This document shows, one piece after another, positions 33,901 to 41,027 of a DNA stretch of 64,000 nt. The notes below the pieces were generated by a model. It saw nothing but the letters and a program-made list of their open reading frames with translations. It made no database searches and was not told where the DNA came from. Made by a program: the position numbers and the translations under genes. This DNA is from Salarchaeum japonicum_A (lineage in GTDB: Archaea > Halobacteriota > Halobacteria > Halobacteriales > Halobacteriaceae), in the NCBI RefSeq assembly GCF_049705945.1, contig NZ_JBNAMV010000004.1, forward strand, positions 1,612,001 to 1,676,000, written 5' to 3'. Within the stretch, counting starts at the first letter, position 1, and each line of letters begins with the position of its first letter.

Positions 33901-34201
33901 GCTCCCCGCTCCCGGTGCGACGGCCGTCGTCGACCTCGACCTCGACGGCTTCGAGGAGTACTACGAGGTCACCGCGTTCGCGGACGTGAACGAGGCGCTC
34001 CGCACGGGCGAAATCGACCTGCTCGTCACGGACGACCCCGACCACCTCCGCACCGCGGTCCGCGAGGACGTTCCCTACTTCTCCACGGTCGCGTCCGCCG
34101 CGGCCGCTGTGGAGGCGCTCGCACACCGCGACGACGACCTCGACGTCCTCCCCGTCTCGGACCGCCCCATCACCCACACCGACTGGGGCGCACGCGAGTA
34201 A
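30977..34201 (+). CDS. carB: Carbamoyl-phosphate synthase large subunit
   Basis: A 1074-residue CarB that makes carbamoyl phosphate from bicarbonate, ATP and ammonia for pyrimidine and arginine synthesis. Both ATP-grasp synthetase halves are present: the first begins VLLIGSGPIQIGQAAEFDYSG and the second VVVVGGGPIRIGQGVEFDYCS near residue 595. ADP-ribose-type loops ATIMTDPEMAD and ETVSTDYDTSD match. The C-terminal MGS-like allosteric domain covers about residues 930-1074. The partner carA is at 34659-35717 on the opposite strand, with the DUF4242 gene between, so the subunits are not in one operon. Regulation by the nearby Lrp protein is suggested by palindromes at both genes. Confidence 0.97.
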   Translation: MSDDRTVLLIGSGPIQIGQAAEFDYSGAQACRALQEEGARVVLVNSNPATIMTDPEMADAVYIEPITTEAIAEVIAKENPDGVIAGLGGQTGLNVTAELAEEGVLDEYDVDVMGTPLDTIYATEDRDLFRQRMHDLGQPVPKSTTISLDEGESLQALNEDDIADRVEDAVDAVGGLPVISRTTYTLGGSGSGVVQEMEELKKRVRSGLRLSRNSEVLITESISGWVELEYEVMRDAGDSCIIICNMENIDPMGIHTGESTVVTPSQVIPDEGHQEMRDAALEVIRDLGIEGGCNIQFAWHDNGTPGGEYRVVEVNPRVSRSSALASKATGYPIARVTAKVALGKRLHEITNEITGQTTAAFEPAIDYVVTKVPRWPKDKFPEVDFELGTAMKSTGEAMSIGRTFEESLLKALRSSEYDPAVDWADLSDDALEVDYLERPTPDRPYAMFEAFDRGYTVADVVELTDIAEWYVERYANIADAAADAQNGDFTSAATAGFTNHEIEALAGGEFADANASWLPAEENDAVTDGAGATIDSVEQDVPGRTYKQVDTCAGEFAAQTPYYYSSRKPEWFSGPFEGDAAAGELVVDEDERSVVVVGGGPIRIGQGVEFDYCSVHAVRALREEGIDAHVVNNNPETVSTDYDTSDGLFFEPITAEEVADVVEATNADGVMVQFGGQTSVNIADPLQDEIDRRGLDADIVGTSVDAMDLAEDRDRFNALMDEYGISQPTGGSATSKDEALDLAHDIGYPVLVRPSYVLGGRAMEVVYDDDELIEYIEEAVRVSPEKPILVDEFLADAVELDVDAVSDGEDVLIGGVMEHVEEAGVHSGDSSCVIPPRSLDADTLARVREVTEDIADALDTVGLLNVQLAVQDGEVYVLEANPRSSRTVPFVSKATGVPIAKLAAKVMAGHSLSDLGVDEGVPEQYSVKEVVLPFDRLEGSDPRLGPEMKSTGEVMGTARSFGKAYEKAQSAAGNTLPAPGATAVVDLDLDGFEEYYEVTAFADVNEALRTGEIDLLVTDDPDHLRTAVREDVPYFSTVASAAAAVEALAHRDDDLDVLPVSDRPITHTDWGARE

Positions 34202-34316
34202 CGCCCCGCGTCCTCCGATTCACGATTCGACGCGCCACAGCAACGACCCCGCTCCGAGCGGCGTGCGGTCGTGTTGGGCGCGTTTTCACGACCTGCCGCC
34301 CGGACCCACCCGACAA

Positions 34317-34325
34317 TTTATATAT
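34317..34325 (+). promoter_or_regulatory. TATA box for the DUF4242 gene
   Basis: TTTATATAT, one of the clearest TATA boxes in the window, 24-32 nt upstream of the ATG at 34349. It predicts a leaderless, probably well-expressed transcript. The rest of the 147-nt gap after carB shows nothing else recognisable. Confidence 0.65.
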
Positions 34326-34348
34326 CTCGTTTTTCACCATCCGATGGG

Positions 34349-34654
34349 ATGTCCGCGAATGAACAGGAGCTAGAGGACTTCCTCATCCTCCGCGAACTCG
34401 ACGAACCGATCACGGACGCAGAACTCGACGCGGCCGGCGAACAGTCCGGCGAGGCACTGCAGGCGCTCCGCGACGAAGGCGTCGGCATCGAATGGGTCGA
34501 CTCGGAAGTGATGAAAACCGAGGACGGCAACGTCGCCGGAACGTTCTGTCACTACCGGGCCGAGAACGAAGCAGCAGTTCGCGAACACGCCGACCGCGCG
34601 GGACTGCCGGCCACGCGAATCGACCGGCGCGGCGACCCGCTCGACGGCGAATAA
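34349..34654 (+). CDS. DUF4242 domain protein
   Basis: A 101-residue ferredoxin-like-fold protein of the DUF4242 family. Landmarks: FLILRELDEPITDAELDAAGEQSGEAL, IEWVDSEVM, AGTFCHYRAENEAAVREHADRAGLPATRI (the xYxAxxExxxREHAxxxGxP motif, quoted partly). Streptomyces SCO4226, in this family, binds nickel; function here unknown. ATG at 34349 has an ideal TATA box upstream. Lies between carB and the convergent carA, 4 nt from the carA stop. Confidence 0.82.
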   Translation: MSANEQELEDFLILRELDEPITDAELDAAGEQSGEALQALRDEGVGIEWVDSEVMKTEDGNVAGTFCHYRAENEAAVREHADRAGLPATRIDRRGDPLDGE

Positions 34655-34658
34655 CGAG

Positions 34659-35717
34659 TCAGTCGGCGCTGACGGGCGCGCGGGATTCCGCGAGGTCGAG
34701 CACGTCGTCGAAGAAGCCCAGGGAGTCGTGGGGGCCGGGGTGGGCTTCGGGGTGGTACTGGCGCGTGATGACGTCGAGTTCGTCCGATTCGAGGCCTTCC
34801 GGGGTGTCGTCGTTGACGTTCACCTGGGTCACGTCGAGGTCGCCGGGTTCGGCGACCGTGTAGCCGTGGTTCTGCGTCGTCATCACGACCTTGTCCGTCC
34901 GGAGGTCGCGCACGGGCTGGTTCACGCCGCGGTGGCCGAACGCCATCTTCTCCGTGCTCCCGCCGAGGGCGTTCGCGACGACCTGCTGGCCGAGGCAGAT
35001 GCCCGCGAACGGGTACTCGCCGACGAGGTCGTCCACGAGGTGTTCGGCGGCCTCGAAGTTCTCGGGGTCGCCGGGGCCGTTCGAGACGAAGACGATGTCG
35101 GGGTCGAGGTCGCGGACCTCCGCGGGCGTCGTGTCGTAGGGGAGGACGTGGACCTCTGCGTTCCGCGCGGCGAGCGAGTCCACGATGGAGCCCTTCGCGC
35201 CGCAGTCGACGAGCGCGACGCTCGGCCCGCTTCCCGGGTGGTGTTCGGGTTCGGTGACGCTGACCTGCGCGCCGATGTCCGTGATGTCGGACATCCCGGG
35301 GCAGTCGGCGAGCTCCTCCTTCGCGGCCTCGGGGCTGGCGTCGGGACCGGCGGCGATACCGACTTTCATCGCGCCGCCCTCGCGGATGTCGAGCACGAGG
35401 TCGCGGGTGTCGACGTGGTCGACGGCGGGCACGTTCTCGGACTGAAGCCACTCGGCCACGTCGTCGGTGAGTTCGCGCGCGACGACGGAACTCGGGTGGA
35501 CGCGGTCGGACTCGAATCGCTCGGCTCGGACCCCGTAGTTTCCGATGAGCGGGTAGGCGAACGTGAGAACCTGTTCCTCGTAGGAGGGGTCGGTCAGGGA
35601 CTCCTCGTAGCCCGTGTACGCGGTGGTGAACACGAGTTCACCCTGCGCGCGGCCCGGTGAGCGGGCGCGGGCTTCGACGATGTCCCCCGTTTCGAGCGCG
35701 AGGTATGCGTCCGGCAT
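34659..35717 (-). CDS. carA: Carbamoyl-phosphate synthase small subunit (glutaminase)
   Basis: A 352-residue CarA. The N-terminal domain (MPDAYLALETGDIVEA ... VFTTAYTGYEESLTDPSY) and C-terminal class I glutamine amidotransferase domain are both present: the catalytic Cys is in FAGICLGQQVVANALGG, with the His/Glu of the triad in TRQYHPEAHPGPHDS, and the oxyanion segment VSNGPGDPENFE. It hydrolyses glutamine and channels ammonia to CarB. ATG at 35717 starts the conserved MPDAYLALE. It is divergent from the lrp gene with a perfect palindrome in the 97-nt gap. Confidence 0.96.
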   Translation of the reverse strand: MPDAYLALETGDIVEARARSPGRAQGELVFTTAYTGYEESLTDPSYEEQVLTFAYPLIGNYGVRAERFESDRVHPSSVVARELTDDVAEWLQSENVPAVDHVDTRDLVLDIREGGAMKVGIAAGPDASPEAAKEELADCPGMSDITDIGAQVSVTEPEHHPGSGPSVALVDCGAKGSIVDSLAARNAEVHVLPYDTTPAEVRDLDPDIVFVSNGPGDPENFEAAEHLVDDLVGEYPFAGICLGQQVVANALGGSTEKMAFGHRGVNQPVRDLRTDKVVMTTQNHGYTVAEPGDLDVTQVNVNDDTPEGLESDELDVITRQYHPEAHPGPHDSLGFFDDVLDLAESRAPVSAD

Positions 35718-35756
35718 TACGAGATTCAAACGAACCAACGGCACTTAGTCCTTACC

Positions 35757-35775
35757 TTCGTAACTCAGTTACGAA
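35757..35775. promoter_or_regulatory. 19-bp perfect palindrome between carA and the lrp gene
   Basis: TTCGTAACTCAGTTACGAA has nine perfectly complementary pairs around a central C. It lies 40 nt from the carA ATG and 40 nt from the lrp ATG, upstream of the AAATCTATT that could serve as TATA for lrp. Symmetry, spacing and place suggest the Lrp protein binds here to control both genes. Confidence 0.7.
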
Positions 35776-35814
35776 ATTCGCAAATCTATTGGGTGTGGGG
35801 ATGGTTCCGTTCGT

Positions 35815-36228
35815 ATGGACGACCTCGACCGGGAGATACTCGACATCCTCCGACGGGACGCCCGAACGCCCTACACGGAAATCGCGAGCACGCTCGACGT
35901 GAGCGAGGGCACCGTCCGGAACCGCGTCGACCGACTCCGCGACGACGGCGTCATCGAACGATTCACCGTCTCCACCCGCACCGGGAACGTGAAGGCGATG
36001 ATAGAGGTTTCCGTCGCGATGGACGTGGACACGCACTCCGTCGGCGACCGCATGACCGACTGGGACGAAGTCGACTTCGTCTGGCAGGTCTCCGGCGAAC
36101 TCGACATCGTCCTCGTCGTCGACGCCGCGGACACCACGCGCGTGAACCAACTCATCACGAAAGCCCGCGAGCAGGACGAGGTCGTGGAGACGAAGACGCG
36201 CCTGATACTCGACGAGAAACTCGGCTGA
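35815..36228 (+). CDS. Lrp/AsnC family transcriptional regulator
   Basis: A 137-residue Lrp-family regulator. Residues 1-50 are the helix-turn-helix (MDDLDREILDILRRDARTPYTEIASTLDVSEGTVRNRVDRLRDDGVI, here given by its ends), and residues 60-137 the RAM/ligand-binding beta-alpha-beta domain (VWQVSGELDIVLVVDAADTTRVNQLI). Proteins of this type bind an amino acid and act as dimers or octamers. The palindrome at 35757-35775 next to its own start and carA, and a related one upstream of carB, suggest it senses the state of carbamoyl-phosphate-related metabolism (inference). It is 41 nt upstream of idi on the same strand. Confidence 0.93.
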   Translation: MDDLDREILDILRRDARTPYTEIASTLDVSEGTVRNRVDRLRDDGVIERFTVSTRTGNVKAMIEVSVAMDVDTHSVGDRMTDWDEVDFVWQVSGELDIVLVVDAADTTRVNQLITKAREQDEVVETKTRLILDEKLG

Positions 36229-36269
36229 ACATCCGAAGTTCTATTCCCGCTGCCCTCCCTGTCCCCTGT

Positions 36270-36848
36270 ATGAGCGACACAGCGGCCGACGCGGACGTAC
36301 GCACGCCGGAGGAAGTCGAGAACGCGGAACAAGACGTCGTCACGGTCACGCCCGACGACGAACGAACTGGCCTCGCGAACCGGCTCGACGCACACACCGG
36401 CGACGGCATCCGCCACCGCGCCTTCACCTGCATCCTCTTCGACGAACAGGGCCGCGTCCTCCTCGCGCAGCGTGCCGCCCGCAAACGCCTCTGGGACACC
36501 TGCTGGGACGGCACCGTCGCCAGTCACCCCGTCGACGGCCAGAGCCAGAAGGAGGCGACGCGCGAACGCCTCGAAGAGGAGTTGGGGATTTCGCCCGACC
36601 AGTACGACGACCTCGAAGTCACCGACCGATTCGAGTACAAGCGCCACTACATGAACGACGGCGTCGAGTGGGAGGTCTGCGCCGTCCTTCAGGCAACCCT
36701 CTCGGACACCACCCTCGACCCCGACCCCGACGAGGTCGGCGGCATCCTCTGGGCGAACTACGAGGACCTCCACCAGAACCCCCGACAGTACCGCCAGATC
36801 GACCTCTGTCCGTGGTTCGAAATCGCGATGCGCCGCGACTTCGAGTAG
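36270..36848 (+). CDS. idi: Isopentenyl-diphosphate delta-isomerase, type 1
   Basis: A 192-residue Nudix-fold type I isomerase that interconverts IPP and DMAPP. Landmarks: DGIRHRAFTCILFDEQGRVLLAQRAARKRLWDTCWDGTVASHPVDGQ contains the catalytic Cys (LWDTCWDG) and the metal His of SHP, and EATRERLEEELGI is the Nudix-like helix with the catalytic Glu residues. The C-terminal WFEIAMRRDFE is typical. Haloarchaeal membranes are isoprenoid ethers, so IPP/DMAPP supply is central. Together with the cis-prenyltransferases at 12-13.6 kb it shows isoprenoid genes dispersed in this region. Confidence 0.95.
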   Translation: MSDTAADADVRTPEEVENAEQDVVTVTPDDERTGLANRLDAHTGDGIRHRAFTCILFDEQGRVLLAQRAARKRLWDTCWDGTVASHPVDGQSQKEATRERLEEELGISPDQYDDLEVTDRFEYKRHYMNDGVEWEVCAVLQATLSDTTLDPDPDEVGGILWANYEDLHQNPRQYRQIDLCPWFEIAMRRDFE

Positions 36849-36878
36849 GCTTTTCCACCCACACCCCCTACTTTGGGT

Positions 36879-37292
36879 ATGCTCGTCCTCGGCGGCGGCG
36901 TCTACGACGACGTGCTCGCGCACGCCCGCGAGGACGCTCCGCGCGAGGCCTGCGGCATCCTTGTCGGCACCGTCGAAGAGGACACCGCGACCGCGTCGGT
37001 CGCCCACCGCGTTCGCAACGTCGCCGACGCACCCCGCGTCGCGTACGAGATGGATCCGACCGAACAGCTCCGCGTCTTCGAGACCGCCGCCGACCACGAC
37101 CGGGAGGTCGTGGGGTTCTACCACTCGCATCCCGCCGGTCCCGCCGAGATGAGCGACCGGGACCGCGAGGCGGCCGCGTGGCCCGACTATCGGTATCTCC
37201 TCGTGTCGCTCGCCGGCCGCCCGCCCTTCGTGGGCGCGTGGACGTGGACCGGCGACGCCTTCGAGCGCGAGACCGTCACAGTCCAAAACTGA
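36879..37292 (+). CDS. JAMM/MPN+ metalloprotease, desampylase homologue
   Basis: A 137-residue one-domain JAB1/MPN+ protein. The zinc motif is complete: Glu23 in PREACGILVG, then His82 and His84 with Ser92 and Asp95 in GFYHSHPAGPAEMSDRD, i.e. HxHx7Sx2D. Its Haloferax homologue HvJAMM1 removes SAMP ubiquitin-like modifiers from target proteins. ATG at 36879 follows a TTG in the same frame (36873), which I consider less likely. It lies 30 nt after idi. The window also encodes a SAMP1-like modifier (62648-62938), whose C-terminal extension might be a substrate. Confidence 0.9.
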   Translation: MLVLGGGVYDDVLAHAREDAPREACGILVGTVEEDTATASVAHRVRNVADAPRVAYEMDPTEQLRVFETAADHDREVVGFYHSHPAGPAEMSDRDREAAAWPDYRYLLVSLAGRPPFVGAWTWTGDAFERETVTVQN

Positions 37293-37319
37293 GTAGTGTC
37301 CGCCCGCCCCTCCTCCCGT

Positions 37320-38012
37320 ATGGTCGATACGTACGACGACCTCTCGGGACAGGTCGCGCTCGTCACCGGCGCGAACCGCGGGCTCGGCGCGGAAATCGCG
37401 CGCCGTCTCGCGGAGAAGGGCGCGACAGTGTACGCCGGCTCCCGGAGTTCAGGTAATGAAACGCCGGAGAACACCGAACGCGTCCTCCTCGACGTGACGC
37501 AGGAGGGCGACATCGAGGCCGCCGTCGACGGCATCTACTCCGAGGTCGGCCGCCTCGACATCCTCGTGAACAACGCGGGCGTCGGCGAGTTCGGGAACGA
37601 CATCGTCGCGGAACCGACCCCCGAAATCGACCGCACGCTCGCGGTGAACCTCCGCGGGCCGATGGTCGTCTGCAAGCACGCCGTCCCGCTCCTCATCCAG
37701 AACGACGGCGGGCGCGTCGTCAACATCTCCTCGGGAATGGGTGCGCTCTCGGACATGGACGGCTCCAGTCCCGCCTACCGCGTCTCGAAGACGGGACTGA
37801 ACGGCCTCACCACGTACTTGCACGGCGAGTACAACGAGAACGGCTTGCTGGCAAACTCTGTCTGCCCCGGCTACGTCCGGACCGACATGGGCGGCGAGGA
37901 CGCCGACCGGTCCGTCGAGAAGGGCGCGGAGACGCCGGTGTGGCTCGCGTCGCTCGAACCCGAGGGTCCGTCGGGCGCGTTCTGGCGGGACAAAGAACGC
38001 ATCGACTGGTAG
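37320..38012 (+). CDS. Short-chain dehydrogenase/reductase
   Basis: A 230-residue classical SDR. Cofactor motif VTGANRGLGAEIA, structural NNAG at the LDILVNNAGVGEFG segment, catalytic Ser in VVNISSGMGAL and the YxxxK as PAYRVSKTGLNGL; PGYVRTDMGG follows. The basic residue after the cofactor motif (AGSRSS) suggests NADP(H) preference. It resembles carbonyl-reductase-like SDRs; the substrate is unknown. ATG at 37320 is 27 nt after the JAMM gene stop. The stop abuts that of the small convergent membrane-protein gene. Confidence 0.92.
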   Translation: MVDTYDDLSGQVALVTGANRGLGAEIARRLAEKGATVYAGSRSSGNETPENTERVLLDVTQEGDIEAAVDGIYSEVGRLDILVNNAGVGEFGNDIVAEPTPEIDRTLAVNLRGPMVVCKHAVPLLIQNDGGRVVNISSGMGALSDMDGSSPAYRVSKTGLNGLTTYLHGEYNENGLLANSVCPGYVRTDMGGEDADRSVEKGAETPVWLASLEPEGPSGAFWRDKERIDW

Positions 38013-38243
38013 CTATCGCCGCACGGCGGTCCAGACGCCCACGAGCGCGAACAAGACCGCGGGAATCATCGGGAGTGCGACCAGCGAATCTATCCACGTC
38101 AGTCCGAGCGGGCTGAGCGTCCCGCCGAGCAGTATGGCCCCGGGTATAACGAGCAGGCAGAACACGAGCATCGCGATTATCGCCCACGACTGTCGGTCCG
38201 TGAGCGGCGTCTCGGCCTGCGCCTCCTGTGGTTCGTGCGCCAT
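38013..38243 (-). CDS. Small two-TM membrane protein
   Basis: A 76-residue protein with a hydrophilic N-terminus and two hydrophobic segments (residues about 22-44 and 51-72), the first beginning SWAIIAMLVFCLLVIPGAIL. Family not recognised. Its ATG overlaps the TGA of the upstream dehydrogenase gene (TGATG), so it is very likely translated with it and may be tied to it. Confidence 0.7.
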   Translation of the reverse strand: MAHEPQEAQAETPLTDRQSWAIIAMLVFCLLVIPGAILLGGTLSPLGLTWIDSLVALPMIPAVLFALVGVWTAVRR

Positions 38244-39283
38244 CAGTATTCGCTATCGGGTTTTACCACCACCTTCCCAAAGCCTTCGCGGTTCTCCAGC
38301 AGTTCGTGCGCGCGCGCCGTCTCGCTCATCGGCAAGACCTCCCGAACCCGCGGTTCGAACGTTCCGTCCCACACTTTTTCGAGGGCGTCGTCGGCCTCAC
38401 CGAGGGTCGCCATCGTCGAGCCGATGACTTTCAGTTGGTTCCAGAAGATGCGGTTGATGTCCGTCTCCGGGCGGCCGCCGGTCGTCGCGCCGCAGGTGAC
38501 GACGCGCCCGCCCTTCGCGAGCGACTTCAGGCTGTCCTGCCAGGTCGCCGCGCCCACGTGGTCCACTACCACGTCCACGCCGCGCTTCCCGGTCAGGTCT
38601 CGAATCCGACTCGCGAAGTCGTTCGCCTCGTAGTCGATGGTGTGGTCCGCGCCGATCTCCTCGGCGTACGTGAGTTTCTCCTCGCTGGACGCGGTGGCGT
38701 ACACCTCCGCGCCCGCGTGCTTCGCGACCTGCACGGCCGCGTGGCCGACGCCGCCGCTCGCGCCGAGCACGAGCACTTTCTCGCCCGGACTGACCTCGCC
38801 GCGCGTGAGCAGCATCCGCCACGCCGTCTGGAACACGAGCGGCGCGGCCGCCGCCGTCTCCCAGTCCACGTGCTCGGGCACCGGCACGAGGTTCTCCTCC
38901 GGCACGACTGTCTGTTCTGAGTGGACGCCGCGGACGTGCTCGCCGATGATGTGGTAGGACGAACACAGCGAGTGCTCGCCGTCCCGACAGAACTCGCACT
39001 CCCCGCAACTCACGCCCGCGAGCAACGCGACCCGGTCGCCCTCGGAAAAGCGTGTCACGCCCTCCCCGACCTCCGCGACGACGCCCGCGCAGTCGCTCCC
39101 CGGGATGTGTGGCATGTCGAGGTCCAGGCCCGGCATCCCCTTTCGCGTCCAGATATCGAGGTGGTTCAGCGCGCCCGCCTTCACGTCCACCACGATCTCG
39201 CCCCGGCCTGCCTCCGGGTCGGGGAAGTCGCGGTACTCGATGACGTCCCTATCGCCGTGCTCCGCGAACTGAACTGCTTTCAC
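38243..39283 (-). CDS. Zinc-binding alcohol dehydrogenase-family oxidoreductase (MDR)
   Basis: A 346-residue medium-chain dehydrogenase. Structural-zinc cysteines are in CGECEFCRDGEHSLC, the catalytic-zinc region near LNHLDIWTRKGMPG and HIPGSDCAGVV, and the cofactor site LVLGASGGVGHAAVQVAKHAGAEVYA. The Asp in place of the usual Cys/His ligands at the catalytic site (NHLDIW) makes the zinc role uncertain and it may act as a quinone-oxidoreductase-like enzyme. Substrate unknown. Overlaps the following small gene by one base. Confidence 0.92.
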   Translation of the reverse strand: MKAVQFAEHGDRDVIEYRDFPDPEAGRGEIVVDVKAGALNHLDIWTRKGMPGLDLDMPHIPGSDCAGVVAEVGEGVTRFSEGDRVALLAGVSCGECEFCRDGEHSLCSSYHIIGEHVRGVHSEQTVVPEENLVPVPEHVDWETAAAAPLVFQTAWRMLLTRGEVSPGEKVLVLGASGGVGHAAVQVAKHAGAEVYATASSEEKLTYAEEIGADHTIDYEANDFASRIRDLTGKRGVDVVVDHVGAATWQDSLKSLAKGGRVVTCGATTGGRPETDINRIFWNQLKVIGSTMATLGEADDALEKVWDGTFEPRVREVLPMSETARAHELLENREGFGKVVVKPDSEY

Positions 39284-39355
39284 ACCCGGCGTCTTCGCGC
39301 CATCGCATCAAAACTCTATGGCACGTATTATGCCGCGCCCGCCCCCACGGCCCGT

Positions 39356-40030
39356 ATGGCCGACTCCCAGTCCCCCGACACGACCGACGCGGACGACGCC
39401 GAACCGACAGACGGCGATGGCGAACAGAACGACCATCACGACGACCACGGGCACGGACAGGACGACCACGGCGACAACCACGAACATCACGACCACGGGC
39501 ACCATCACGCCGGGGACCTCGCCGCGGTCGGCGTGGGCGTCGTGACGGTGTCGTCGTCGCGGAGTCTGGACGACGACCCGAGCGGGGACGCCATCGCGGC
39601 GGCGTTCGAGGCCGACGGGCACGAGGTCGTCACCCGTGAACTGGTGCGCGACGACTACGACCGCGTGCAGGCCATCGTGAACCGCTTGGTCGGCCGCGAT
39701 GACGTGAACGTGGTCGTCACCACGGGCGGCACGGGCGTCACGCCCGACGACCGGACCGTCGAGGCGGTGCGGCCGCTCCTCGAGAAACGCCTCCCCGGGT
39801 TCGGGGAACTGTTCCGCCGACTCTCCTACGACGACATCGGCACCCGAGTCGTCGGCACGCGCGCGCTCGCCGGCGTCGCGGACGGCGTCCCGGTCTTCTG
39901 TCTTCCCGGAAGCGAGAACGCCGCCACGCTCGGCGCGGAGGAAATCATCGTCCCCGAAACCCCGCACCTCGCGGGTCTCGCAAAGGAGGACGAGGGTGAG
40001 GTGGAAGGCGAAGCGGAGGGCGAGGAGTGA
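39356..40030 (+). CDS. moaB: Molybdenum cofactor biosynthesis protein MoaB/Mog with His-rich N-terminus
   Basis: A 224-residue MoaB/MogA fold protein, which adenylates molybdopterin before metal insertion by MoeA. Landmarks: GVGVVTVSSSRSLDDDPSGDAI, NVVVTTGGTGVTPDDRTVEAV and LPGSENAATLGAEEIIVPE. Ahead of the fold lies an unusual N-terminus: 12 His in residues 27-51, mixed with Asp, which looks like a metal-binding segment of the kind seen in UreE or HypB. ATG at 39356 includes it; the frame and base composition continue unbroken, so it appears to be translated. The last 4 nt overlap the folate gene as GTGA. Confidence 0.93.
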   Translation: MADSQSPDTTDADDAEPTDGDGEQNDHHDDHGHGQDDHGDNHEHHDHGHHHAGDLAAVGVGVVTVSSSRSLDDDPSGDAIAAAFEADGHEVVTRELVRDDYDRVQAIVNRLVGRDDVNVVVTTGGTGVTPDDRTVEAVRPLLEKRLPGFGELFRRLSYDDIGTRVVGTRALAGVADGVPVFCLPGSENAATLGAEEIIVPETPHLAGLAKEDEGEVEGEAEGEE

Positions 40031-40797
40031 CCGACAAGCAAGCGATTCGCGAGCGCGTCTGGGACGCCCTCGACGAGCAGGGGGTGGCGCGCTTCCCGTT
40101 CCCGCCGCACGGCCGCATCCCGAACTTCGCGGGCGCGGAGACCGCCGCCGACCGCCTCGCCGACACCGACGCGTGGCGGGACGCCGACGTGGTGAAGGCG
40201 AACCCGGACGCCCCACAGCTCCCCGTTCGGCGGCGCGCGCTCCGCGACGGCAAAACCGTCTACATGGCCGTCCCCCGACTCCGGGACGAGCAGTGTTTCC
40301 TCGAACTCGACCCCGACGCCATCGACCCCGAGAACTACGACAGCGCGCCCGCACTCTCGAACGTGGACGACTACGCCGACCAGGTCGGCCCGGACGAAGT
40401 ACCCGAAATCGACCTCGTGGTGTCCGGGAGCGTCGCCGTCACCGAGGACGGCGCACGCATCGGAAAAGGGGAGGGGTACAGCGACCTCGAATACGCGATA
40501 CTGCGCGAGCTAGGGCTGGTGGCTCCCGTCGGGTGCGACCGAACGGCGAGCGGTGAAACCGCGAGCACAGCCGACGAGACGACCGTCGTCACCACCGTCC
40601 ACGAACTTCAGGTGGTCGACGCCGTCACGCCCGACGAGCACGACGTGCCGATGGACCTCGTGGTGACGCCCGAGCGCACCCTCGATACCGAGACGCCCTA
40701 CGAGCGGCCCGCGGGCGTGGACTGGGACGAACTGGGCGAGGAGCGAATCGCGGAAATTCCCGTGCTGGAGCGCCTGCGCTCGGACGAGCGTTTATAG
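40027..40797 (+). CDS. 5-formyltetrahydrofolate cyclo-ligase family protein
   Basis: A 256-residue protein of the 5-FTHF cyclo-ligase family, which converts 5-formyl-THF to methenyl-THF with ATP. Conserved segments: RFPFPPHGRIPNFAG, KANPDAPQLPVRRRALRDGKTVYMAVPRL, and DLVVSGSVAVTEDGARIGKGEGYSDLEYA with the ATP-binding GKGEGYSD. GTG start overlapping the moaB stop. Haloarchaeal members are longer and diverged from MTHFS; some have been considered for other nucleotide-like ligations, so the precise substrate is less certain. Confidence 0.85.
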   Translation: MTDKQAIRERVWDALDEQGVARFPFPPHGRIPNFAGAETAADRLADTDAWRDADVVKANPDAPQLPVRRRALRDGKTVYMAVPRLRDEQCFLELDPDAIDPENYDSAPALSNVDDYADQVGPDEVPEIDLVVSGSVAVTEDGARIGKGEGYSDLEYAILRELGLVAPVGCDRTASGETASTADETTVVTTVHELQVVDAVTPDEHDVPMDLVVTPERTLDTETPYERPAGVDWDELGEERIAEIPVLERLRSDERL

Positions 40798-40820
40798 GAG
40801 GTGGCGGCGAACACTGTGGT

Positions 40821-41027
40821 ATGCCGCGGGAGGCCGAGTCCGTGCTCGCCGGAATCCTCGAGGAGCGCGAGGCGACGCCGACCTGCGAGATGTGTTCGAG
40901 CGACGCCGACTTCTTCCTCTACGAACCCGAACGCGTGAGCAAGTTCGTCTGCTGGGAGCACGTCAGCCCGTACGCCGCGGCCGTGGACGAACCCGGAGAG
41001 GACCGGCCGACGGCGGTCCGACTCTAA
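40821..41027 (+). CDS. Small zinc-finger-like protein
   Basis: A 68-residue protein with four potential zinc ligands: CEMC near residues 22-25 and CWEH near residues 44-47, a CxxC...CxxH arrangement. Composition is acidic, no membrane segment. Family not recognised. It is 23 nt downstream of the folate gene and 4 nt of its 3' end overlap the convergent cupin gene. Confidence 0.7.
   Translation: MPREAESVLAGILEEREATPTCEMCSSDADFFLYEPERVSKFVCWEHVSPYAAAVDEPGEDRPTAVRL

Noticed and set aside
31403..34177. 924-residue open frame antisense to carB
   Set aside because: In high-GC DNA with strong codon bias, the antisense frames of long genes stay open. The carB frame encodes a full conserved enzyme; the antisense product is rich in His/Val/Arg and lacks any motif.
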